This document shows positions 26,594 through 38,779 of a stretch of 64,000 nt of DNA, one piece after another. The stretch's first letter is position 1; each line of letters starts with the position of its first letter. Origin of the DNA: Cloeon dipterum (Eukaryota; Arthropoda; Insecta; Ephemeroptera; Baetidae); NCBI RefSeq assembly GCF_949628265.1, contig NC_088789.1:23429883-23493882 (forward strand). The letters run 5' to 3'. The translations under genes and the position numbers were made by a program. The notes beneath the pieces were generated by a model. That model worked only from the letters and a program-made list of their open reading frames with translations, did no database searches and was not told the origin of the DNA.

Positions 26594-28220
26594 AGCGTTA
26601 CTGCGACGAAATAAACCGTGCGCAAAAATCGATAAAAATCTAATGTTGCCAGTTTTATTCTAATTTTTACAGTGCTTGCCCAATTTCGATTCCTCGATCT
26701 CTTTTTCATTATCTAATCAAACGCAGTAAGCTCTTTTCGGGGTAACTCCTTAATGTAAAGTTAAATTAAGCTGTGGGGATCGAGAGGGTGCAACCTGTGA
26801 TACTGTAATGTATTTTTGACTAAATGTGAGAATAAACAAACATATATAAGCCATTTTAAAAGCCTTCTTACTTTTTATATTTTTTGTTTTTATTTATATC
26901 TGCGTAATCAATTTTACTCAATTCTCCAGAATAAAGTAATGCATGTTCCCAACGAGGTTTTTCGGGGTGGTTATTTTTAATAATATATCAACTAGCTCTC
27001 AAAAGATTTTTGACCAAATTAATACAATAAAATAATTACCTTCAATTTTTGTGATCATTAGAAGTGTGTTAACACTATACACCTTAATTAAAAACCTATC
27101 AAATTATTGATAAAATTTTAAAAATATATGCTGTTTGCATTGATTCATACTTCATATAGGGTTTAGAGCAGGACAGAGTCAACTGTTTTAAAGTTTTAAA
27201 TCACTTTACGGCACTGATTTTGCCAATTTTTTTAATCTTTCTTTGCTTGGTGGATAGGAGAAAATTTTAATTATGAATTATTTAGAAACATGGGTTTCGT
27301 ATTCTTTATTTTGACGAAAAACCGGAGGATCTGTTTAAGATTTTAAGCCAAATAATTAAGAAAGAATCAGAGCTTCCACTTTTATTAAAGCTAAAGACAT
27401 TTAACCCATCTCTGCTGGGTAGAAATCCGCGGATTTCCCTCGAAAAGCACAACCCAAACCGGGTAAATTTCCTTCTTTAAACGTGTATAATTTGAACTTT
27501 AAACTCAGATTGGAAATTAGTTCTTAACCAAATGCCGTAATATGCACTTGGTCTTTTGATTTTTTTCAGCGCGCTAAATTAATGATTGAAACGTCACAAA
27601 GGCAAAAAAATACTCGATTGATTCCATAATTTAAGCAAAAGTGTCTGAATTTGTAATATTCAACAACCGCCACCAGTTTTGATGAACAATAAAATCACAT
27701 TGAACGAAAATTGTCCAAGAATTAATTTCTTAACGATTTTCCAAACAATTTGCAGAAGGATTTATTTATTCGACACTTTCATGAGAAATATCGAGGAGTG
27801 TTTCATTTTTGCAAAAAAAGTCGCAACGCTGCGTGAATATTAACAGTAATTCGATTTGCGTGCGTCTCTGCGACAGAATGCGCGCGTCCTGCAGGGCTCG
27901 GCTGGCTGGTTGGCTGGCTGTTTTTGCCTATATTATGAAATTTTTACACACACACAGCAGTATGTATGTGTGTGTCTATCCCCTTTTGAGACTTGGGTAC
28001 TGCATTAGGTATAACCGTGTTGCCATGGATGTTTCAGACCGGCTGGCTGGTTGGCTGCTGGCTCATCCATCCCCCTGCCTGCACACTCAGGATATGGAAA
28101 AGCTTTTGATCTTTCACCAGTCCACGGCTCTCCACACTTACGAATGCAAATTCAATTTTACTTTAGCCAAAATATGAACTACTAAACGATAACTTTATTT
28201 ATTATTCATACGCCGGCAGT

Positions 28221-28260
28221 ATCTCTCTCTCTCTCTCGCTCTCTCTCGCTCGCTCTCTCT
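28221..28260. repeat. (CT)n microsatellite
   Basis: A CT/CGCT dinucleotide tract of about 40 bp in a GC-rich island, next to a short CGCGCGCG run. A shorter (GA)n run is at 25649-25666. Confidence 0.85.
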
Positions 28261-31200
28261 TTCCTCTGGGCGCCGCGCGCGTGCATTTATGGTATGGCTG
28301 CAGCAGTGAAGCGCTTGCCGGCTGGCTGGCACATTAGATTTTGGTCCATACAAAGCATCATCATCACTTTAGCGTCGGCAAAAGGGAGTTATATTATTAT
28401 ATTCTGCGCCAGAGATGTGTAGAGGCAGAAGAGAGAAAAAGAGGTGCTGCGCCGCCGCCGCTGCCGTTGCCGTTGCCGCCGCCATAAAAGCAACAACCCC
28501 TGCCGTCCAAATTGCCTTAATCACCCTTACATGCGCGCTGCAAGGTGCCGTTCATTTGCCATGCAAATTTTATTTCGCCCAGCGCCAATTACATGCACAT
28601 ACATACATTGCCGCCACCGCCGCCGCCGCCGCTGCTCTCTGTGGTTATTGTTATCGAGCGTCTTTGCAATTTGCACTAACTATGTACCACTGGCGAATTT
28701 AGCCAATCGACTTTTCTCCTTGGAAAGCAATTTGACAGCAAATCAAACACGTTGGAAATAATTGTTTAAATAAAATATAATTTTATAGGTGGCAAATTCA
28801 TTCATTCGAAGATAATATTTGAGCCATCAGGCCTTGGAATGCAAATTAAAAATCAAATTCAGTAAATAAATTATTTTTATTACTTAAAGAGATGGAGAAA
28901 TTTCAAATTAAAAGTTTGAAGGAGCTCTTTTTTATAAAAGAAGGATAAATGTAAAGATACGCCCTACGAATCATATATAATTTGAGATTTTCGCCATTTA
29001 ATCTACTTTTGATCCTGGCGACTTACTATAAATTAAAGTCTAGGTCACTTTTCGCGATCTTAGAATTTTTTCAACGTAATTTCCACAATTTTTTAATCCC
29101 AAATAAATAATATATTAATTTTGGGTTGAAATTAATATAAAACATTAAGTAAAAATAATATTTGTCATGAAAATTCTTCATTGAATGGTTCTTTCCAGAA
29201 CAACATTATTATTAGAAAAAAATCGATCGAATGTAATTCCGGAGTTTGCCAATCGGAACTCTTCCGGCCGACCGCTGGCCTGCTTTTTTGGATCAGCCCT
29301 TTCCCAACTGGATATTTCCCAAGAGGAGCCGATAAATGCGCTGGCCTCTCTTAAGGAGTATAATAATGGTCTCATTACAAACGGATTTTTGCTCGTTACA
29401 CTCTCAATAAGAAGAATAATGTGGCAGCCGAGGCAAAGGGAGTGGAGCGCGCGCAGGAAGTAACGAGAAGATAGAGTAAGAGAGGATTTGGCGTTGTGTT
29501 ATAAAGAGATTCCCACTTCTAAGGCAGGCAGGCAGCCGCCCTTTATTTATTACCACTCGCCTCCTATTGCCCGAGTCATTTATTTCGCTTGTGAGATAAA
29601 CTCTGCATAAGGCCGAGCGCACGTAAATTCTCTTACTCTCTCTGTGTCTGCGGTGCGGTGCGAGCACGGGCTTTCGCCGACCGAGCCAAAGGGGCGGAAA
29701 AGCAAGATCTCATTCGTGCAAACTAATGCTGAGTGAGCTGGGAATTGAATTCAAAACCTCTTAAATTGATTAAAATTTTATGTTTTACTTGATTGTTTTA
29801 ATTGTTAGAACACTGCTGACTGAAAATTAATTGTGGCTTTCGATTGCCATTCTTTCCTTCTTCATGAAAGACGAATTTTCATAGGTCATCCAAGGAATTT
29901 TTTGCTAACTCAACCAATTTTACTCCAGATATAATATTTATTTAACTAAAATATTCATTTTCACGGGTTATTCGGAGCCAATTTAAGAAAATTTTGAGTC
30001 CTCAGTATCTCATCTCCCCGTGGAGAAATTTAAAAAATAATGTGCTCTTTGGATTTCTCTCGTCAAGCCCGATCGAACAAACACCAAAAGGTCAACTGTA
30101 AATATTGGTTGATTTTAAAATTTGGAAATCAGCTCAGGAGTAAAAAAATAAGCTCACTTATTATTTATAGGTCGTGAGTTGGAGGAGTTCAGTTTTCCTA
30201 AAATAAATTTTACAAGGGCTACAACAGAGGGGTAACCTGGCAGTTGAAATTCAAAGCTAAATTTTTCATATTTTCAAGCTAAAAATAATAGGTTTCTTTT
30301 GAAGAATAAAAAATATTATTTCTCTTCCACCGCTTAGTGATTTTTAAAATTAGAAAAAAGTGTGGCATATAGTCACCTCCTCCTCACTTGCGCACGGACG
30401 TGCAAATGAAATTTGAAATTCCCTCCACGCGCAATGTATCAGAGAGGCAGAGAGTGCCGGCGTTTCTGCCTCGTTTCGACGGGTGTATCGCTTTCCTTCC
30501 AATTTCTCCCAGTTTAAATTCCCGAGATCAAAAGGAAAGGAAAAGTGCAACTCCTCGCTATAATCGAGTTTGCAGCCGTCAATAAAGTGGCCATGTTTTT
30601 CCTCCTTTAACTAGTTACTGGGCCTGCAAAATTGCGCACTACGTGATGGCAAAGTGAATGCGCGCACAAAAGCCGAAGAAAATAAAAAATAAAACACCAT
30701 GAGCCATTGATATTCTGCAAACCTCTCCAATCAGTACAGGGCTGAGAGTTTTCGTTTGTTTTTTGATCCAAATTTTTAGGCCACTTTTAGCTTATTTTAA
30801 TGTAAAATTATAGTTTAATTTTATGTTAAGTGTTAAGGATTTTTTTCGAGAGAGATGATACAAAAATCAGGATCTATTTAGAACATTTTAAAAAGGTGCT
30901 CTAAATTAATATTTCATAATTTTCTGTGAATTTTGTTATAATTATTCCTAAATTTAACTACCTTAATTGCACTTTATTAAATGGGAAACAATTTAAGATC
31001 TCTATATTGACAATTTTTTCTATCAGTTTTCAAAGTGTTGAATTAAAATCATCTTCTGATTGTGATTTTCGTTGCTTTGATTCGCCCTCTAATTGTTTTC
31101 CTGGGCCAATTATTGTCAAATGATGTCATCCATTCAATCAGCCATGCATCCATGCAAGCAAGGAGCCAAAATTTGCCTTCGTCCGATAGACTACTCGTCT

Positions 31201-33702
31201 GCTGCTGGTGCGGTGTGCACGCGCGCGAATTGTATTAGTGGAGTAATCAGTTGTCGTGTTAACAGATTATTATTAGCCAGCAGCTAGAGCACCCTGGGGG
31301 TGGATTAAGCGTGAGGGTTGGTACTGGGCGCAGCAGAGACCACCATCTGCTCTGCTCTCGAGTGCACCCCCAGCTCGCCCTCCCTCCCGAAGCATCAAGC
31401 ATCCCCCTTATGCAAACACGCATATATACACATTCGACACTCGTATTATATGTGTCTATCTTCTAACTGAACGCTATAAAGCTACTTACAAGAGGGGAGG
31501 CAATAAATAATAACACGGCGCATTCTCGTAGTCGAGGGTAGATTCACCCCGTACCGTGTGAACATGCGCCCGCCGAAAATTTATTTTCTGCGAATTTTTA
31601 ACCATTTTTATTTATTTTAAATTTTCTATTAGTTTTAATATTTTTTAAGTTTGTCGGTCAATATTTTTATTCCAGTAAAAAATTCTACAGACTTTTGAAT
31701 TTAAAGACTTTCTGGCTGTGTCTAATTTATTTTAGTTTAAAAAATTATCCTGAGGTAGCGGTTCATTGGGGTTGTTTTACTTCATATATTGTAAAACCTA
31801 TCAGCCAAATAAATGCAAAAATCAACAAATATATTTTTTTATGTTTCTATAGGAAGGGCTCGAGAAACTGGATGAACCCATTTTTTATATGAAGTTCTAA
31901 CTCATAACTCAGAGTAAAAATGTCGCAAAACTGCATATGTGTTAGATAAATTTTTGTTCCAAAGAAAATTGATTTTCAACAAAAATCATCACCAACATTA
32001 CTCTTTTCAATTCAATTAGAACCACTTCTGGAGGGGAAAATCGATAATATGAAAAAACTACAAACAAAACTTTCCAACCCAACGAATACCACAAATAATT
32101 ATTTAAAATTTCCAGTAAATCCCAAAAATCAATTCTGTTCAACCTCAACAACGTTTTTGAACTAAATATTCCGCGAATTCCATTTATATGAGAATCATTT
32201 ATACACTCTAAGCTTAAATGAAATAATGCCAGACGCAATTTAGTTATTCTGTTGATTTATTTACTCTCGTGCACTTGGAAAATCCATCTCATAAAAAGCT
32301 GAGCTTTCCAATTTATTTTTAAATAGAGTTGTCCAACCATAGAGCACGGTTTTCATTTTCACCCCCCACTGCGGTAGCTGGGAGCAGGGAGGGATGCGTG
32401 CAACGAATGTGGAGAATGATCATCACGTATAAATAAACCCTCAAGTGAGCGCACCCCTTTAATTTCCATTGTCGTTTTGACAAACTTTAGATAGCGATTA
32501 GTCATGTGGATACATGTGTGCGGCTCATTATTATTATTATGGTGTTCAAATATTTAACACTTCTTCGGCGGGATGGGGCACCACATGTGGTTAGCCGCGA
32601 TTATGAATTTCGATGCTCGAGTGCACGTCTATGAAGATTTGCGCCCGCCGACGAATATTTCACGTGCGAATGCCCGCGTGCATCATCATTATCGCGTGTG
32701 TGTGTATATTGTGTATGAGATAAATAATGGACTCCTCAGGGCTGTGCTCTCTATGCTTCCCACCGAACCCATCTGCGGATGAGCAAATATTGTTACACGC
32801 CGCGCGGCTGTATTGCTGCCGTTAGACCAGATTTCTAGCTCGTGTATATCTGGAAATTATTATTGGTTCACAGATTGATCTCGATTCAGAACCGGGAATT
32901 ATTATTTTAGTGCAGGGGTTCAACCTTCTGCTCGGAGTTGAGATCGAGCGTCTATTTTGTGACCTTATTTCAAATTTGCCGAACGAAATTTGACAATATA
33001 TTATATCTTTAAAAAGACAATGTCCAATGTCTGTTTTAATAAGGTATTGGGAGTCCATTTTTCAAGTGGAAGTTGCTCTAAGATAAATATCTAAAAAGGC
33101 GGCGTAAGGCAACTCGTAGAATTATGTTCTAAAATATAGATTTGGCAAAATTTATTTCATCTTAAATTGGTATCGTTAAAATTATCCTAAAGAAAGGTAA
33201 TTTTCCAGGAAGTGATTTCGACAATTTGTCGTTGTGAATTAAATGGCCTGAGCATGGATTCCTTAAATTGTTAACTTTCATTGTTCAATTACAATTAGAC
33301 AATTCGATCGGTTCCAATTTTGTAAGGTTAGTTGTAGAGAATGAGAACTAAACATATTTTGAAAGCTAAAATTATTTACTATTTTTTTAATTTTATTTAA
33401 AAAAAAATACTCGTTAGAAATATGAAAATAAAGGAAAATTAAAAAAATACATATATAGATACATTTTTCTTTTGTTCTCGATCAAAATTGAGCTTTCTGA
33501 CATGGTAGTAAACTCGGGAATTTAAAAAAATCATCCTGAACCTTTAGTGAGCCTTAATTATCCCGGCAGTTTTAAAATTAGGGACTTTTCTGGAAAGTCG
33601 ATCGATTTGTCTTGTCAAGAATAGTCTACCCATAAAATATCATCACGACTGAATAAAATCTAACTTCACAATTTGATTTTAAACGATTTCCCATGTTAAA
33701 TC

Positions 33703-34452
33703 CAGGGCTGGGCATGAAATTAATGTGGCTTTTTGCGGTTAAATAAATTTTTTTGCAAAAAAAAAACACACTTTGCAGTTATTGATTTTTGCCTTTTTAG
33801 CTCTTTTGTCATATTTTTATATAAAATTTTCTTTGGACAATGTTTTAGTTACGAAAAAATTATTAAAAATACTAAACGCTGTGAACCTCAGTTTTTCAGA
33901 ATATTATTGATATATATTTTTTGCTCTTTTTATCCCTGTCCGAGGACCGGGAAGGGCGCGCACTGTACTAGCACGAATGCTGAAACCCGGGTCCCAATAA
34001 CACCGCGAACGGATAACATGGGCGCACCAGGCCGCACAGGGACCCAGCCCACTCAAGGGCCACTTGCCTCCGCACCGAGGACTGTATTGAAACGCTAGAC
34101 ATTCGTCCCGTGAAGCCAAATCACGCATGCTGGAAAGGTGCAAAGCAGCAAGTAGCGAGTCGGCGCCGGTGCGCCTCCCAGCCCGTTGAGCAATTTGAGC
34201 ATTTCGAGTCACTAAACTAACCACTTTTTGCCATCTCTGACATTGGGTAGCCAGTATTAGATCTCCCAACTGCTCAAATACCTTCCATTGCTTTGACACT
34301 CCTGAGAGTGCCTTAACAATGCGAGCCAACGGGCTGGTTTTAATGGTTAAACAGGTCAATTTCGAGTTCTGTACGTATAAGTACAGTACAAACCACGCAA
34401 AAAACTACTGCACTGTAAGTTTGGGAATTTCCCTGGGAGATTCCCAGCCCTG
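33703..34452. mobile_element. non-autonomous hAT-like element with 10-bp TIRs
   Basis: The ends are exact inverted repeats: CAGGGCTGGG at 33703-33712 and CCCAGCCCTG at 34443-34452. CAGGG-type ends are typical of hAT elements, which make 8-bp target duplications. The flanks gttaaatc and gttataag match at only 5 of 8 positions, so any duplication has decayed. The interior is GC-rich against AT-rich flanks. A 151-codon minus-strand frame (33904-34359) and a 121-codon plus frame cross it, but neither shows a transposase motif. Confidence 0.6.
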
Positions 34453-36755
34453 GTTATAAGCCCCATAAAGATTTTAACCCTTTGAAGCTCGCAAAATCCA
34501 TCAAATCAAAAGTGTTCCGCTGGAGCTATTTCCTATCTTATTGTTAGTTCCATACTATATAATTACACGATTTCATAATAGTAAAATTTCGTAAAATCTA
34601 GAGTTTCCTTGTCTGACACTCCATTATTTTAATTTCGTTTATGCACGAATAATATTTATTATTCTGCTTTTGACTGAGACATCTGATCTGAACTGGAAGT
34701 GCGTGTGTTGTGGTGTCAAGTGTCAGATCAAAATATCATTTGACGTGCAGTGGTGCATATGCGCGCGCGTGTGTGTGCATCGGAGCATTTTGGGGCGGCG
34801 TGCGCGCGGAGGATGTGCATAAAATTGATTCATGGCTAGATATTACGCTTCATACAATAATAATCAAGCCCGTTTTATGATGAATGGCCGGCCGTTTGTG
34901 TGAAATTGCCGGGGAAGAGCGTGCATTAAATATATACGCCGGGAAGAGCAGCCAAGCATCTTTTTATATACAAACATGATCTGTATTGGCAATTTGCTTT
35001 TATATACTCCCGGCAGCAGGAAGAGCCAGGCGATCATAATTCACATTCGCCTTGATGACCATTATCGACGGGGTAAATGGATGGATGCCTTCAGGTCGCG
35101 AATTATTTACTTTTAAAGCTACAATTTCTTTTTATGCTTCTTGAATGGTTTTACGGGAAAATATGTAACTGCGAGGGCTAGTTTGCTGATTGGTTTTTTC
35201 GTTTTTCAACCAAATAAATTTTAGTCAGTGAATCCATCAATTTCTTGCGAACTCTTGGCGATATCTTGAAGTATTTTTATAAGGGTACGCAAGGATTAAT
35301 TAATCCAGCACAGACCTTTGGTTTTATATTATTGTAGGTTCACAGTTTAAAGTTGTCACCGCAGACGCAGAATTTATATTATAAATTTATAAATCAACTG
35401 GCATCCTTGAAAACAATTTAACAATCCCCAGAAGGATTTTATAAACGCAAAATTTGAAATACGTGAATTAAAAAATAACAGCAAAAATTCAATTGTTTGG
35501 AAAGCGCAAATTTTTCATATTTTACTTTTATTGGGAGCAAAAATTAAGTAATCAGCCCTAATTACAACCGTTTCTCATTTTTTTTTAATTTCCACATTCT
35601 TATCGTACAAGAAAATTGAATAAAATTCCACCTGTCCTGTCTCTAAATCAATGGAATTTTCTCCATATTAAAATCATTCCTAATTGGCCTGGCTGGTGCA
35701 TCATTACAAAAATTCTCACGCGAAGGTAAAATTGGAATATTGGCATAAAAAATGTCAAATCCTATCTATATATTTATGATTTTCAATTATATTAAGTCAC
35801 CCACTTACTGCAAGATCTCTCATTATATTTTCGCGGTTTCGATGTATAGTTGACTAGCCCTATCTTCAAATAGTATCCCGAGCGCTCGCAAGAGCGCGCT
35901 AGTGCTCGGTCTCCTGCCGTTAAACCCGGTTGAAATAGTAAAATCTTTCGTCACGCTCATAAAAACAATGCAGGATAATATGAGCAATCTTATTGATACC
36001 GGTTGAGCAAAATGAGTACTCGGTAGCTTTGTCTTCGGCCACAAATTCTATCGTACCCAAATGATGGGTATTAATATTGTAGGATGAACAGCAGAGGGAA
36101 ACGACAGTTTTGCTCGCTGCAATTAGCGAATAAGACCTATTTAAATTTTGTCAAATCACCACATTACCAGACAAAAAATAATTTACTTCTCCAAGTCATA
36201 TTTTTGACTGTTTATTGACTGTATATATATCCTACAGATTATCTTTATAATTTTACATATCAATACCTCCTCGGTCCTGAAAAATTATTTTCAATGTGCC
36301 ACACGTTTCTAAAAGAGTTCTCTATCGCTCTATTTTGGATATCTATTTTTAAAAGAAAGGATAACGTTTTTTGTCAAATATTTTCATTTTGAAAGTGGAT
36401 TTGAAAGTATGCCATATCTTGTAGAATTTACTTGGCAATATCAACGGGCTTAGCGCAAAACGGGAAATTTATAGAACAATCAACAAGAGTTTCTATAATT
36501 ATTGCACCTCTAATTTGGGTGTAAATATACTAGTAGTTGCATGAATGCACACGCTGAGTTGAAGAAAAATAATACTTTTACTCGCACACATTTTGAATTT
36601 GAATAGAAATGGCTGCGTGCAGAGCAGAATATGGGTGTACATAAAGGAAATACTACTTATTCATTAACTTTTTGAACTTAAGTACTATATTTTTACAAGG
36701 TCATATTTACAGTATTAACATATATAAGGAAAAAACAAAGCGAAATATATACATA

Positions 36756-37613
36756 TTAGTCGTCGTCGAATGTAATATCTAGAATATCATAATTATCTAC
36801 TTCGGCCATTAAATTAAATGTTATATCTTCCAATGAAATATCATCCTCATCCTCATAAATCTCTTCATCGTCGTCACTTTCGAGAGGATCCCCATCATAG
36901 AGACCCCACAACTCACGCGCTTTACCCATCTCAATGTAACAAGCCAAAGGATTGTCCAGATCATAGGTTTCACTCCTATCTTGCCACGCTGGATAGAGGT
37001 ATAGAAATTTGGCCAGAATGGGGTCCAGGAAGCTTATCATTGTTTGGTTTCGGCAGTTAAGATAAACTCGCGAGTGCGGTAATTCTATTGGTTGCTGCCG
37101 AAATAGAGCATACATTGTATCTTCTTTGTTTGCCTCTATTTTCAAGGACAAGTTCGTCAACTTGGGGCAAAACGCACTAATATTTTTCAATAGGTCGCTG
37201 AGGGCCACGAAGACGCCGTGATACGCGCCTCGGTATTGCAGGATCACTTCGACGGAGGTGAGCTCTTCGCTGAGAGTGACGGCCTTGTCATAGATCTGCT
37301 TGGAAAAGACCCAGATGCTCCTCGCACTGATGCGCCATCCGACGTGCAGCTCGATGCTCCGTACGTCTTTAGTCAACAATAAGTTGACTGCCTCATCGAC
37401 TGGCAGATGTTCGACAACTGGTCCGTTGTTGGTGGCAAAATGGCCAATCTTGACCTTCAGGTGGCGTCGTCGCGTGGAGTCCCTGTCATTGGTGATCGGC
37501 GGCACTACTGGCGCGGGCTGCAGTTGCTGCTCGCCACCGGATTGCAACAGGGCGGTAGTCAACCGCTTCACTGTCATTTTATACCTCGAAAGGTCCATCA
37601 CAACGTCGACCAT
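36756..37613 (-). CDS. unknown conserved-looking protein, 285 aa, acidic C-terminus
   Basis: A single long coding exon of 285 codons starts with MVDVVMDLSRY and ends in ITFDDD. The ATG is the first three bases after a clean acceptor (TTTTTATAG|ATG), with an upstream 5' exon proposed at 37936-38090. Residues about 85-175 have leucine-spaced segments (LTSVEVILQY.. LSDLLKNISAFCPKLTNLSLKI) reminiscent of leucine-rich or F-box-associated folds. No F-box is visible. The last 45 residues are strongly acidic (SDDDEEIYEDEDD). I do not recognise the family. Codon composition and length argue strongly against a chance ORF. It lies divergent to La, with about 690 bp between the proposed 5' exon and the La ATG. 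Confidence 0.75.
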   Translation of the reverse strand: MVDVVMDLSRYKMTVKRLTTALLQSGGEQQLQPAPVVPPITNDRDSTRRRHLKVKIGHFATNNGPVVEHLPVDEAVNLLLTKDVRSIELHVGWRISARSIWVFSKQIYDKAVTLSEELTSVEVILQYRGAYHGVFVALSDLLKNISAFCPKLTNLSLKIEANKEDTMYALFRQQPIELPHSRVYLNCRNQTMISFLDPILAKFLYLYPAWQDRSETYDLDNPLACYIEMGKARELWGLYDGDPLESDDDEEIYEDEDDISLEDITFNLMAEVDNYDILDITFDDD

Positions 37614-37935
37614 CTATAAAAATTAAAAGAGAAACAATTGTAAATTTATTCAACATAAAAGCCATGCGAGCACACGTGCAAAAAATTGGTGTGAGCGCAT
37701 GGTATTTTTTTAGATCGCATGCTCAACTAAACACTCCTTTTGAGACATGGCCACGCAAATTTTATAATTATAAAAATAGATATTTAAGTGGGAAGTTTCA
37801 TAATTCTTCTTAAGGTCTAAATTCCCATTGCCTATTTGAATAACGAGAATCTTGACTTAAAAGTCGATATTTTAGATCGATCTTATAGATAAAAAAAATT
37901 ATATTGGAGAGTTTCCCTAGTTTAAATGAACTTAC

Positions 37936-38090
37936 TTTTCTAGTTTATAGCCGAGAAACGCTGAATAAAACACCAAGATGTGAAAAAAGACGAGAGCGAG
38001 CGTCAAATCAACCTCGTGCTTCAGTTCAGTTTGGCGGCTATGACGCTGTAGCTGTAGTGTGTATGTATAGCGCAAGCAGGATGGATTCTA
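37936..38090 (-). other. proposed 5' UTR exon of the 285-aa gene
   Basis: On the minus strand a strong donor (AAAA|GTAAGT) ends at 37936, 322 nt upstream of the acceptor at 37614. The exon is open in the frame of the downstream ATG but has no ATG itself, so translation would still begin at 37613. The 5' limit is a guess. Confidence 0.4.
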
Positions 38091-38099
38091 AGAGGTTTT

Positions 38100-38779
38100 T
38101 TTCTAAATTCCCCTTAAATAACTTTGGAAGGAATTAAACATACTCCATCTTGTAAATGAGGCAGAGACCGCAGCAGAGATATAATTATAATGTTAAATGG
38201 GAGGAGTGCGTGAATAATTTGAACACGAAAAATGGCGCTTGGTCACATTCCTCTCCATAATAATCACGACCACACCTACTCAAGTGAACTCTCCCCCCGC
38301 AGAAGCTCCTTTTGCTACATTCGATGGCTGTGCACCACATTTCAAAGCACGTTTATCGGTTTTGCCATGAGATCCCCTTTGATATTTGTACACCTGAAAA
38401 GACGTTATTTCCTCAACTGTAACTAAAAAAAGCATAAAAAATCCTTTCTAGTTTAAATGTGTGTGATTGTGATTGATGGTTAATATTATAATGTTAATTG
38501 TGCGTGCTTCCCTGGTTCTTAGGTAGGGAAATTCTCAGTTTTGATGATGGCATTCAATTCGTACCGGTACATTTTCGTGAAGCACATATATACCGGTGTT
38601 CAACCGGTTTGTGTTTTGCTTCCTCCCCCACGACTCGAAGTAATTTATGTTTGGCTGCCGACTGCTGACTAGCGACGCTGGAAGGAAACACACGTGGTGT
38701 ATTTACTCGATTTACTCCCGTTACGGACAGCCGTGCAAATCCTTCGATTTCATACTGAATAAACGACAAAATTAGTACG
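38100..38779. promoter_or_regulatory. divergent upstream region of La and the 285-aa gene
   Basis: About 700 bp without coding frames. It must contain the La promoter and 5' UTR. The last 220 bp are GC-richer, but no TATA or clear initiator was recognised. Confidence 0.35.

Larger units (their letters stand above)
13700..36700. other. gene-poor block, islands and repeats, no supported protein gene
   Basis: Apart from the listed elements I see no coding exons here. GC-richer islands lie near 15260-15850, 16970-17600, 19300-20110, 21190-21790, 22900-23470, 25250-26190, 27800-28760, 29220-29720, 30380-30740, 31100-31560, 32300-32820 and 34640-35100, separated by AT-rich DNA. The reading frames in them (60-156 codons) have no recognisable domains and overlap on both strands. 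The block could be a large regulatory domain or long introns. Confidence 0.5.

Noticed and set aside
33904-34359. 151-codon minus-strand ORF within the hAT-like element
   Set aside because: No transposase motif (no DDE context or hATC block), so not called a transposase gene.
34750-34780. Alternating CG/TG tract as a Z-DNA regulatory element
   Set aside because: Only about 18 bp of GCGCGCGTGTGTG; too short to claim a function. The same applies to the CG run at 21377-21395.
35823-36044. 73-codon minus-strand ORF with a local CCGAGC/GCTCGG hairpin
   Set aside because: Short, no domain, no second copy found. The hairpin is too small to call an element.
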